A stretch of DNA of 64,000 bases from Spirochaetota bacterium. Lineage in GTDB: Bacteria; Spirochaetota; UBA4802; UBA5368. The first letter of the stretch is position 1; each line of letters opens with the position of its first letter. The DNA is taken from the NCBI GenBank assembly GCA_004297825.1, contig SCSX01000063.1, forward strand, positions 1 to 64,000. Direction: 5' to 3'. The position numbers were made by a program, and so were the translations under genes. Below the pieces are notes generated by a model that was given only the letters and a program-made list of their open reading frames with translations, was not told where the DNA came from and did no database searches. Below, piece by piece: positions 18,296 through 26,166 of this stretch.

Positions 18296-18976
18296 TCATT
18301 CTATCACCGCGTCGCGCGCCTTGAAGGGCTTCATGTAGGTATAATGCCACCATTCCATGTGGTAATTCTTGAACCCCTGGCGCTCCATCGCGCTTTTCAA
18401 AATCTCGCGGCGCTCACGGGCGGGACCGTCGGCGTTCTTCGTCCAGGCGCGCTCGGAGAATTCGTCGTAGGCGCTTCCCATGTCCAGCTCGCGGCCCCGT
18501 TCGTCGGTCAGGGTGAGGTCCACGGTGTTCCCGCAGGGATGGCCGTACACGGCCTCGGTGTTGGCGATGCCCGATATATAGGTTCCCACCAGCCATGCCT
18601 TCCCGGAGGCGCGGGCCCACCGGATCATGTGTATCTGCGCCCTGAGGGGCCGGTAGGCATCCAGCACCAGGAGACCGTAGCCGCGGTGCGCGAGCTCCTC
18701 CCGGACCCTTCCCAGCGCCTCGGCCGCGGGCGTCACGAGCCAGGCGCAGCCCGCGCGATAGCCGTCCATCGCCGCGCCGGTGAAATTGTTCGCGGTCGCG
18801 TAGCGCACGTCGGTTCTCACGCCGGAAACCAGGGCGAGATCGGAGAAGCCCTCCGGCATTCGCGTGCAGGCGCGCGGTTTCGCGTCCCCGTCCCCCTCTT
18901 GCCCGCTTTCGCCGCAGGCCGCGGGAATCCAAAGACAGAGCGCCAGGACGGCGGAAAGGATTCGCGTAGTTTTCAT
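18296..18976 (-). CDS. D-Ala-D-Ala dipeptidase-like M15 lipoprotein (VanX/DdpX family)
   Basis: 226 residues. A signal peptide ends in the lipobox IPAAC (about residue 21). The M15D zinc peptidase core is intact: DAYRP (arginine), the zinc ligands in YGHPCGNTVDLTL (H and D) and EWWHY (catalytic Glu and zinc His). VanX-type enzymes hydrolyse D-Ala-D-Ala; a lipid-anchored envelope form more likely recycles peptidoglycan dipeptide than confers vancomycin resistance, and no vanH/vanA neighbours exist. It is divergent from cheD. Confidence 0.9.
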   Translation of the reverse strand: MKTTRILSAVLALCLWIPAACGESGQEGDGDAKPRACTRMPEGFSDLALVSGVRTDVRYATANNFTGAAMDGYRAGCAWLVTPAAEALGRVREELAHRGYGLLVLDAYRPLRAQIHMIRWARASGKAWLVGTYISGIANTEAVYGHPCGNTVDLTLTDERGRELDMGSAYDEFSERAWTKNADGPARERREILKSAMERQGFKNYHMEWWHYTYMKPFKARDAVIE

Positions 18977-19072
18977 GGCTGATACTACCCTGCGTGCACG
19001 AATTTTGTCCCGCGGTCAAATAAAAAAAGTGACCGCTCTCGAATTCCCTTGACAAAGCGCACTTTTTCTTCC

Positions 19073-19101
19073 TTGATTTAGTTCTGGCATTTTGATATAG
19101 T
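19073..19101 (+). promoter_or_regulatory. Sigma-70-type promoter of the cheD operon
   Basis: TTGATT (19073-19078) and TATAGT (19096-19101) are separated by 17 bases; the cheD ATG is at 19182. The -10 box lies inside a perfect palindrome listed separately. Confidence 0.6.
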
Positions 19102-19112
19102 ATATCAAAATG
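19088..19112. promoter_or_regulatory. 25-bp palindrome over the cheD -10 box, probable operator
   Basis: Arms CATTTTGATAT (19088-19098) and ATATCAAAATG (19102-19112) are perfect reverse complements around AGT. The -10 element is within it. No T tract follows, so it is more likely a repressor site than a terminator. AT content is far above the surroundings. Confidence 0.55.
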
Positions 19113-19181
19113 TCGAAGTGCCGCTATGCAGGCAGGCAGCCGAAAGATCGTCAATCATATATTTCGCGATAGAGTATACCT

Positions 19182-19661
19182 ATGAATTCACTGGTTAATG
19201 TGGGCGTGTCCCAGGTTGGATTTGCCGTTCATCCCTCGGTGCTCAGGACCATCCTGGGCAGCTGCGTGGGCATTTGCGTGTACGACAGGATGAAAAAAGT
19301 CGGGAGCCTGGCGCACGTCCTTCTCCCCAACAACCCCGGCGACGGCAATCCCGAGAAATACGCGGACACCGCCATCCCGCTCATCGTCCAGCGGCTCCTT
19401 AAAGACGGCTGCAAGAAGGAATTCATGTCCGCGAAGCTCGCGGGCGGCGCGGCCATGTTCAAATTCAACAGCAACGTCGCGCTCGGCCAGATTGGGGACC
19501 GCAACGTCGAAGAGTCCAGGAAGATGCTGGAAAAACACGGCATACCTGTGGTAGCCGAGGATATCGGAGGGAATTCCGGCAGGGTTATCGACTTTTTCCT
19601 CGAGGACGGCCGGCTCAAGGTCAAGGCCGGCGGCGAGGAAAAGCTGTACTACAAGGTTTAA
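19182..19661 (+). CDS. cheD: Chemoreceptor glutamine deamidase CheD
   Basis: CheD deamidates glutamines of methyl-accepting receptors and in many bacteria is bound by CheC or CheY-P. The 159-residue product carries the family core: LGSCVGICVYD with the catalytic Cys, SLAHVLLP with the catalytic His, then KLAGGAAMF and IGDRNVE. No cheC, cheA, cheR or cheB is adjacent; instead it heads an operon with an HDOD protein and a zinc-ribbon protein. A chemoreceptor that might be a substrate lies 19 kb away (38319-40145). Confidence 0.95.
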   Translation: MNSLVNVGVSQVGFAVHPSVLRTILGSCVGICVYDRMKKVGSLAHVLLPNNPGDGNPEKYADTAIPLIVQRLLKDGCKKEFMSAKLAGGAAMFKFNSNVALGQIGDRNVEESRKMLEKHGIPVVAEDIGGNSGRVIDFFLEDGRLKVKAGGEEKLYYKV

Positions 19662-19683
19662 CCATAGAACCCGGAGAAATCCC

Positions 19684-20544
19684 ATGCAAGAGCAGATACA
19701 GAAACGCATAGAAGCGATAATAACCAATCTGGACCAGCTCCCGTCCATCCCGGACGTCGCGAGCCGGGTGATCAACATGGTCAACGATCCGGACGTGTCA
19801 TTCAAGGCCATGGCGGACGAGATTTCCAAAGACCAGGCCATAACCACCAATATCCTGAAGCTCTGTAATTCGGCGTTTTTCAGCAAGGGGAAGGAAGTCA
19901 CCTCGATGGACAGGGCCATCGTGACGCTGGGAATAAAGGAAGTGAAGGACATCGTGATTGTCGCCGCGACGCGCGAGGTGCTGAGCAAGGCGATCCAGGG
20001 TTACGACCTCCAGCGCGGCGAGCTCTGGAGGCACGGGCTTGCGGTCGCGATCCTCTCCAAGCGGATCGCCCTCGCGAAAAACCGGAAAGCGGTCGCGGAC
20101 GTCGCGTTTACCGGCGGCATCATCCACGATGTGGGAAAGACCGTGCTCGCCCTCTTCGTGCAGAGCACCTTCAAGGATATCCTCGCCACCGCCGAATCGA
20201 AAAAAATCACCTTCGACTCCGCGGAAAAGGAAATCATGGGTTACGACCACCAGGAGATTGGCGAAAAGGTTCTTTCCAAGTGGAGGTTCCCCGAGGTGCT
20301 CAAGGCGATGGTGCGCTTCCACCACGATCCCGCCGCGGCGCCCAAGGAATTTCTGGAACTGGTCTCCATCGTTCATGTTGCCAACGTGATCTGCCTCATG
20401 GGCGGCATCGGCATCGGGGCGGACGGCCTCTACCACGAGCTCTCCGACGTCGCGATCAAGGCGCTTGGGCTCAGCAACAAGGAGCTTGAGCAGTTTTATT
20501 CGGACCTCCCCCAGGTCGTCAACCAGACCAGGGAAATGCTCTAG
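19684..20544 (+). CDS. HDOD domain protein
   Basis: 286 residues, essentially one HDOD domain: LPSIPDVASRVINMVNDPDVS at the N-terminus, ITTNILKLCNSAFF, TLGIKEVKDIV and a retained HD pair in GGIIHDVGKTVLALF. HDOD proteins are signal-transduction adaptors that control motility or development; most lack phosphodiesterase activity. GGAG precedes the ATG, 22 bp after cheD, so the two are cotranscribed. A link between c-di-GMP or chemotaxis signalling and receptor modification is plausible but not shown. Confidence 0.93.
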   Translation: MQEQIQKRIEAIITNLDQLPSIPDVASRVINMVNDPDVSFKAMADEISKDQAITTNILKLCNSAFFSKGKEVTSMDRAIVTLGIKEVKDIVIVAATREVLSKAIQGYDLQRGELWRHGLAVAILSKRIALAKNRKAVADVAFTGGIIHDVGKTVLALFVQSTFKDILATAESKKITFDSAEKEIMGYDHQEIGEKVLSKWRFPEVLKAMVRFHHDPAAAPKEFLELVSIVHVANVICLMGGIGIGADGLYHELSDVAIKALGLSNKELEQFYSDLPQVVNQTREML

Positions 20545-20561
20545 GTTCCCGGACCGGGGTC

Positions 20562-20978
20562 ATGAACCTCATAAAAAGCTGTCCCGCCTGCGGGAGAAAT
20601 TTGCGCTTCCCCATCGACAAGGGCACCATTCGCGTGCGGTGCGTCTGCGGGGAGAGCTTCGTTGCCAATCCCGACGATCCCGCGCTCTACAAGAACGCCA
20701 CGTTCGACATCGCCCATGTCAAGGAAGCCCGTCCCGGGCTCTTCGACAACCTCTCGTTCGCGGAATTGCGGACGCGCGCCCGCGATCTCAAGGACGCGGT
20801 CATGCAGCGCACCTATCGCCTGAAATACACGATCCAGAATTTCCCGCTCCTGCCCGCGACCAGCCAGCGGAGAATCGTGCTTATCGGCGTCGCGGCGGGC
20901 ATCGCCCTGGCCGCAATCCTTTATTTCATCTACATCCTGCACGCCCGGCGCATCCCGCCCGAAGGCGTAATCGTTTAA
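20562..20978 (+). CDS. Zinc-ribbon membrane protein, 138 residues
   Basis: An N-terminal zinc ribbon (CPACGRNLRFP, then VRCVCGESF; four cysteines in two CxxC/CxC pairs) is joined by a helical stretch to one C-terminal membrane helix (about 105-127; LIGVAAGIALAAILYFIYIL). The layout is that of tail-anchored MJ0042-like zinc-finger proteins. Third gene of the cheD operon, 17 bp after the HDOD gene. Function unknown. Confidence 0.8.
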   Translation: MNLIKSCPACGRNLRFPIDKGTIRVRCVCGESFVANPDDPALYKNATFDIAHVKEARPGLFDNLSFAELRTRARDLKDAVMQRTYRLKYTIQNFPLLPATSQRRIVLIGVAAGIALAAILYFIYILHARRIPPEGVIV

Positions 20979-21147
20979 CGGCCCGGACCGGTTCCATGAT
21001 CACGCCAGTGGTATCGCTATCGGTATGCATTTTTTTTGAAGCGCGTTGTGCCGCGGAGGGCGCCGGGAAACGGACGTGTGCGAATCGGCCCCCGTGCTTT
21101 TTCTCCGGCGATCCCGCCACAAGTATGCCGACGCACGGGAGAGAACG

Positions 21148-22086
21148 GTGACAGATCATTTCCTGAACTCCACCGAGCGGTACCATCGCGAGGAGATCAC
21201 CTCGCTTCACTGGGAGCTCACGGTGTGCGAGATGCTCTCCCGGGGAGACAGCCCCTGCCGGAGATTCCTCCGGGTTCCTTCATCGTTCGGCGGCGCGCTG
21301 CGCGCGTTCCTTTCGCGCTTCGTCGCGTGGGACGCGGTGGGCGCGGTGCTCGAGGTGGGAGGGGGATACGGGAGCCTCATGCGCGACCTTCTCGCCGGTC
21401 TTCCCGCGGCGCGCGCGTGCATGATGGACATCTCGCCCTTTCTCCTGGCGCGGCAGCGGGAGGCGCTTTTCGGACGTTATGCGGAATTTATCGAGGGGGA
21501 TTTCTTCGCCTGCGATCGCGCGTTCCTGCGCCGCTTCGATCTCGCGATCCTTAATGAAAACCTGGGGGATTTCCCCACCGCCTGCGGGCTCACGCACGCC
21601 CTGTTCGAAGGCGAAAGGACGGGGTCCGATATTATCACGGCGGTCCGCGGGTACTTCACCCGCTACGGGCTCCAGAGGCCCGCGGCCGGGGAGTTCGCCT
21701 TCAACCTGGGGGCGGTGCGGGCCGTGGAGCGCCTGTGCGGCGCGGGGATACGCTGCGTCTACCTTTCGGAGCACAGTTGCGAGGCCCGGCTCCCCGAATC
21801 GTTCGCGGGACTCATCGCCGCGCACTCGGCCGGCGATCCCGAGCGGATCCGCCTGCGCGGCCACGACGAGTACACGATCCGGTTTTCGTATCTCGAGCAG
21901 ATCGCGCGCGCGCACGGGTACCGGACGCACCGCGGTCCCTTCGCGGATTTCCTGGATTTCGAGTTCAGCCCGGAGGTGCGCTTCATCGTGACCTCGCGCG
22001 CGTCCATGAAGGACGAGCACGAGGCCGTCAGGCATTTCATCGAGGATCTTTACAAGTACGAATACCTGGTGCTCGTAAAGGAATAG
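21148..22086 (+). CDS. SAM-dependent methyltransferase-like protein
   Basis: The GTG at 21148, preceded by GGGAGAG, gives 312 residues beginning MTDHFLNSTERYHREE; the frame extends further upstream without homology-like sequence. Motif I is VLEVGGGYGSLMRDLL and ACMMDISPFLLARQ follows as strand 2. The remainder lacks a recognisable substrate domain. LAILNENLGDFPTACGL corresponds to the post-strand-4 region. It might be the last gene of the cheD operon (169 bp gap) or a separate unit. Confidence 0.8.
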   Translation: MTDHFLNSTERYHREEITSLHWELTVCEMLSRGDSPCRRFLRVPSSFGGALRAFLSRFVAWDAVGAVLEVGGGYGSLMRDLLAGLPAARACMMDISPFLLARQREALFGRYAEFIEGDFFACDRAFLRRFDLAILNENLGDFPTACGLTHALFEGERTGSDIITAVRGYFTRYGLQRPAAGEFAFNLGAVRAVERLCGAGIRCVYLSEHSCEARLPESFAGLIAAHSAGDPERIRLRGHDEYTIRFSYLEQIARAHGYRTHRGPFADFLDFEFSPEVRFIVTSRASMKDEHEAVRHFIEDLYKYEYLVLVKE

Positions 22087-22094
22087 GGACGGGG

Positions 22095-22262
22095 CTATAT
22101 CTCTTTAAGTCTCGCCTTGAGGTGGAAGTAATACCTGGATTTCACCTGGTTGGCTTTTTCCATCTCGTCGATCTTCTTCGCGATCTGATCCTTGCTGAGC
22201 CTGTTGACCTTTTTCGACTTCTTTGCCTTCGCGTCCTGGGCGCCTTGTGCTTCTTCTGCCAT
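22095..22262 (-). CDS. Small basic protein, 55 residues
   Basis: An ATG at 22262 with AAGGAG eight bases before it opens a 55-codon frame ending TAG at 22095. The product begins MAEEAQGAQDAKAKKSKK and ends YYFHLKARLKEI; it is lysine-rich and probably one long helix from about residue 23. No family recognised. Strong ribosome site and position in an otherwise empty gap support it. It is convergent with the methyltransferase gene and 71 bp upstream of nothing else on its strand. Confidence 0.65.
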   Translation of the reverse strand: MAEEAQGAQDAKAKKSKKVNRLSKDQIAKKIDEMEKANQVKSRYYFHLKARLKEI

Positions 22263-22333
22263 CCTGACTCTCCTTGATGTTTGTATGTGTTCCCGCGCCG
22301 GCGGCGCGAAACAATCGCGCCACCGGCGCGATG

Positions 22334-23518
22334 CTACTTTTTAATGGTATCCATCGCCTCCCGGAATTTGGGAAGGGCGCGCCGGATTACGTCCTCCGCG
22401 ACACAGTATGCGATACGGAAATATCCGGGACCCCCGAATCCCACCCCCGGCACCACCAGCACGTTCGATTTCTGCAAATGCCTCACGAACTCCACGTCGT
22501 CCGCTATGGGCGATTTCGCGAAAATATAGAACGCGCCGTCGGGCCTGGCGTACGCGTACCCGGCCGATTTGAGCCCGCCCACCAGGAGATCGCGGCGCTT
22601 CTTGTAGGTTTCCACGTCCACGGAAACGCCGGTGAGCCGCGCGACCGCGCGCTGCATGAGCGCCGGCGCGTTCACGTACCCGAGTATCCGCGTGCAGAAC
22701 ACGAGTCCGTTCAGGAGCGATTCCGCGTCGGCGATACCGGGGTGCACGGCGATATAGCCGATACGCTCGCCGGGGATCGAAAGCGTCTTCGAGTATGAGC
22801 TCACCACAATCGCCTGACTGCAGTGCGCCATGAGCGGCGGGACCTTTACACCGTCGTACACGATCTCGCGGTACGGCTCATCGGCTATAAGGTAGACGGC
22901 CCTTCCCGCGGTCTTCATGTGATCGAGCACCAGCCCGGAAAGCGCCCGTATCTCGTCCTCACCGTACACGCGGCCGGTGGGATTGTTGGGTGAATTGATG
23001 AGTATGGCGCGCGTCTTCGGCCCAAGCGCCTTTTTTATCGCGTCCATGTTAAGGGAAAAATCTTCGTTCGAGGCGGCAAGCACCATCTTCCCGCCGTGAT
23101 TATCGATATAGAAGCCGTATTCCGCGAAGTAGGGCTTGACCACCACGACCTCGTCGCCCGGGTCGAGGATCGTTTTAAGAACCACGTTAAGGCCCCCCGC
23201 GGCACCGCAGCTCGCGATAAGATGCGAGCCCACGATCTGCACCCCCTGGTCCTTCGAGACGCGCTTCGCGATCGCCTCGCGCGCGTCGGGAAAACCCGCG
23301 TTGGGCATGTAGCCGTGCGCGCCCCTGGTGTCCTGGGCGATGAGGTCTTTAACCGCGGCCGCAAACCCGGCAGGCGGCGGAAGATCGGGGTTGCCCAGGC
23401 TGAAATCGAAGACGTTCTCCGCCCCGAATTCCGCCTTAAGCCGTATGCCCTCCTCGAACATCCTGCGTATCCAGGAGGACCGTTCCATCGATTCCCTTAT
23501 CCTGGCAGAGACCGTCAT
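22334..23518 (-). CDS. PLP-dependent aminotransferase, class I/II (aspartate aminotransferase-like)
   Basis: 394 residues of fold type I. Markers: FSLGNPDLPPP near the N-terminus, NSPNNPTGRVY (substrate and PLP-binding Asn), ADEPYREIVYD (Asp to PLP nitrogen), SYSKTLSIPGERIGY with the Schiff-base lysine, and a C-terminal GGPGYFRIAYC with the carboxylate-binding Arg. GAGGT precedes the ATG. Substrate may be aspartate, alanine or an aromatic amino acid; the sequence alone does not tell. It stands alone. Confidence 0.92.
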   Translation of the reverse strand: MTVSARIRESMERSSWIRRMFEEGIRLKAEFGAENVFDFSLGNPDLPPPAGFAAAVKDLIAQDTRGAHGYMPNAGFPDAREAIAKRVSKDQGVQIVGSHLIASCGAAGGLNVVLKTILDPGDEVVVVKPYFAEYGFYIDNHGGKMVLAASNEDFSLNMDAIKKALGPKTRAILINSPNNPTGRVYGEDEIRALSGLVLDHMKTAGRAVYLIADEPYREIVYDGVKVPPLMAHCSQAIVVSSYSKTLSIPGERIGYIAVHPGIADAESLLNGLVFCTRILGYVNAPALMQRAVARLTGVSVDVETYKKRRDLLVGGLKSAGYAYARPDGAFYIFAKSPIADDVEFVRHLQKSNVLVVPGVGFGGPGYFRIAYCVAEDVIRRALPKFREAMDTIKK

Positions 23519-23761
23519 CGCTTACCTCTCATACCGAATCAACATGTATCCGCGCCGCCGCCCGACGCTTTTAAGCGGGGACGCGGAAAAGACGTCCTTG
23601 CTTGCAGCAGGCCGGGACCCCGCCGGCACAGGAAGTAAGTTTATGGCCGGGACGGCGCGAATCAAGCATTTTTCTTCTTGATGTACCCGCACTTCCCCGT
23701 ATTGTTGAATCATGAGGCCCGGCGCCCGGAGGCCTCCATTTCCCGCGACAGGAGCAACGCG

Positions 23762-24283
23762 ATGAGCCCCAGAGAGGATTCCCCGATATTTTTATACCCC
23801 AGGCTGGCGCGTGCCGTCTTCGCTCTAGCGGGGCTCCTCCTGGGTTTCCTGGTGGCGCGCGCCTTTGTCATTCCCTGCCGGGTGAGCGATGACCTCATGC
23901 TGCCCGGCCTTGAACAAGGGCGCCTGGTCTACGTGCTCAAGCATGTCACGCCGCGCGAGGGCGATATCGTCCTCGTTGAAAGCCCCGCGGAGCCCGGCAA
24001 AACGCTCCTCAGGCGGGTTATCGCGGGCGAGGGCGCCGTAATTGAGGTCAGGAACAAGGTCTTCTATAACAACGGCGAAAAAATGACCTTTACCTGGGAA
24101 ACCCTTTCGACCGATAATAGGGTATTCCCGATGAGCTTCTCCGGCCGCGACAACATGGCCGCCGTGAAGCTCGACCGGAAGGCCTGGTTCCTGCTTTGCG
24201 ACAACCTGGACCGGGAATTCGACAGCAGGACGCTCGGCCCGGTGGAAGCGGGCAGGATAATCGGGCGAGTGATATACAGATAG
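23762..24283 (+). CDS. Signal peptidase I homologue lacking the catalytic Ser/Lys pair
   Basis: 173 residues from the ATG at 23762, which has AGGAG seven bases upstream. One N-terminal membrane helix (about 18-38) is followed by the S26 fold. In the family the nucleophile lies in a GxSMxPTL motif; here the matching segment is DDLMLPGL, with Leu where Ser should be. The general-base lysine motif (K-R-V-I-G) reads LLRRVIAGEG, with Arg for Lys. The structural parts GDIVLVESP and NNGEKMTF are kept. It is probably proteolytically inactive. It is 18 bp upstream of the K+ channel gene, so it may serve channel assembly; that is inference. Confidence 0.8.
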   Translation: MSPREDSPIFLYPRLARAVFALAGLLLGFLVARAFVIPCRVSDDLMLPGLEQGRLVYVLKHVTPREGDIVLVESPAEPGKTLLRRVIAGEGAVIEVRNKVFYNNGEKMTFTWETLSTDNRVFPMSFSGRDNMAAVKLDRKAWFLLCDNLDREFDSRTLGPVEAGRIIGRVIYR

Positions 24284-24301
24284 CGGGATACCGAAAAAAA
24301 C

Positions 24302-25507
24302 ATGGAAAGGCTTCAGGAGAAAATCCGCGCCCTGGGCGAAATGCTTGAATCCTTCCGCAAGGAGAGGGTGCATCGCCTGCTGCTTTCGCTCTTCGCCGTG
24401 GTGACCCTTTTCGGCACGGTCATATACATGTTCGAACGCACAAGCCCTGACGCGCTTATCAATTCCATTTGGGATGGCATATGGTGGGGATTTGTGACGA
24501 TCAGCACCACGGGATACGGCGACAAGTATCCGGTCACCTGGGCGGGGAGGATAGTCGCGATCACGACCATGCTCACCGGCATGATCCTCACCATTGTCAT
24601 TTCGGGCACCATCGCGTCAATCCTGGTGGAACGAAAACTGAAGGAGGGACGGGGTTTGCAAAAAATAAACAGCAAGGACCATATAATCATATGCGGCTGG
24701 AACGAGAACGGCAGCGCGCTGCTGGACGGGTTCCGGATCAAGTCCGAGAAGACCAGGAAAAAGACCGACCTGGTGCTCCTTAACGAGCTCGAGACCGAGG
24801 CGATGAACGAGATACAATTCACCTACGCGACCAAGTTCCTGGGCATTGAATTCATCAGGGGCAATTTCACCCACGAACAGGTGCTCGAAAAGGCGAACAT
24901 AAAGGGCGCGAAATCGGTGGTGATACTCGCCGACGAGTCCGGGGAAAACACGCTGAAAAACGCGGATGAGCGCGTGGTGCTCGCCGCCTACACCATAACG
25001 ACCCTCAATCCCGGCGCGCGCATCAGCGTGGAAATCCAGAACCAGCAGAACGAGCAGTACCTGAAGCGCACCAACGTCGACAGCATCATCGTAACCGGGG
25101 AATTCAACAGCTTTATGCTCATCAACTCCTCGCTCAACCCCGGGGTGCCGCAGGCGCTCAAGGAAATGATGAATTTCAGTATGGGCAAGGAAGTCACCAC
25201 CCGTGATATACCCGCGAACCTGGTGGGAAAAAAATTCGACGATCTCTTCCGCTTCATCCGCGAGAAGGAAGGCGCGATATTGATCGGTATTATCAGCGAA
25301 TCGAAAAAGCTTTCGATTGACGATTTTCTATCGGGCGACCCCTCGTCCATAGACGAGTTCATCAAGCGGAAGTTCGCCGAGTCCGAAAAGGATTTTTTCG
25401 CCGATACGGGCGGCCAGCTCGGCGTTATGGTGAACCCCGGCTGGGACTACGTGATCATGGAGAACGACCGGGCGCTCATGATAGGCGAACCGAGGTCCAA
25501 ATCATGA
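24302..25507 (+). CDS. 2TM potassium channel with RCK domains
   Basis: 401 residues. TM1 about 25-45, pore helix, selectivity filter TTGYGD at 69-74, TM2 about 83-108. A cytoplasmic RCK domain (KDHIIICGWNENGSALLDGF) follows; its nucleotide-binding first glycine is partly altered (GxNxxG), and a second RCK-C-like part ends the protein. Such channels are MthK/Kch-like and gated by ligands on RCK. No voltage sensor. It overlaps the next gene, a cNMP-binding protein, by four bases, which suggests the two act together. Confidence 0.93.
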   Translation: MERLQEKIRALGEMLESFRKERVHRLLLSLFAVVTLFGTVIYMFERTSPDALINSIWDGIWWGFVTISTTGYGDKYPVTWAGRIVAITTMLTGMILTIVISGTIASILVERKLKEGRGLQKINSKDHIIICGWNENGSALLDGFRIKSEKTRKKTDLVLLNELETEAMNEIQFTYATKFLGIEFIRGNFTHEQVLEKANIKGAKSVVILADESGENTLKNADERVVLAAYTITTLNPGARISVEIQNQQNEQYLKRTNVDSIIVTGEFNSFMLINSSLNPGVPQALKEMMNFSMGKEVTTRDIPANLVGKKFDDLFRFIREKEGAILIGIISESKKLSIDDFLSGDPSSIDEFIKRKFAESEKDFFADTGGQLGVMVNPGWDYVIMENDRALMIGEPRSKS

Positions 25508-26016
25508 GCGAATTCGATAAATTCAAGAACATCGTCATCCTGAAAGGCATATCGGACGACCAGGCGCAGATTCTCCTCGACATTTGCATTCGCCACGTAT
25601 TCGAAAAAGGCGAGATCATCATGCAGGAGGAAGAGGACCGGCACAGCATGTTCTTCTTCATAGAAGGGGAAGTGGCCGTGTCGAACGTGATCACCATGAA
25701 GGCAAGCAACCGCCTTGGCTACAGCGAGGTGGAAAAATCCCTCGTGCGTCTCAAGGCCGAGCAGGTGGGCATGTTGGGGGAAATGAGCCTGTTCGAGGAG
25801 CAGCCGCGCTCCGCGACGGTGAAGGCATTCGAACCCTGCGTGCTGTACGAAATCGAGAAAAAGGAATTCGAGGGCTTCATAATGAGGCATCCCCTGATCG
25901 GATCGGTCATACTCTACAACATCGCGAACATCCTGTGCGCCCGCATCCGCAATGGAAACCGGGATATATTGAAACTCACCACCGCGCTCTCGATCGCGCT
26001 CTCGCGGTCCCAGTAA
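25504..26016 (+). CDS. Cyclic-nucleotide-binding domain protein
   Basis: 170 residues: one CAP-type cNMP-binding domain with the phosphate-binding cassette GEMSLFEEQPRSATV (Glu and Arg in place), flanked by helices. There is no DNA-binding or enzyme domain. It starts inside the channel gene's last codons (ATGA overlap), which implies tight co-translation. In SthK-type channels this domain is the C-terminal part of the channel itself; here it is separate. That suggests a soluble cNMP sensor acting on the RCK channel. Confidence 0.92.
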   Translation: MSEFDKFKNIVILKGISDDQAQILLDICIRHVFEKGEIIMQEEEDRHSMFFFIEGEVAVSNVITMKASNRLGYSEVEKSLVRLKAEQVGMLGEMSLFEEQPRSATVKAFEPCVLYEIEKKEFEGFIMRHPLIGSVILYNIANILCARIRNGNRDILKLTTALSIALSRSQ

Positions 26017-26166
26017 CCACACCGCGGCCTCACCGGTCGGTACCGGGTTTCGAACCGGATATGCGCACGGGTGCTTTCCCATCGTCCCGATTTTATGTTG
26101 ACAAGCCCGTTTCCGGGCCCGTTAAATAAGATCACCTTCACCTGGAATCCCGACAGGAGCATACAC

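Noticed and set aside
18296-18976. Vancomycin-resistance gene
   Set aside because: The protein is VanX-like but lipid-anchored and has no vanH/vanA or regulator beside it; recycling peptidase is likelier.
22105-22323. 72-codon minus-strand frame overlapping the 55-residue gene
   Set aside because: Out of frame with the strong AAGGAG site; sequence is the frame-shifted shadow of the small gene.
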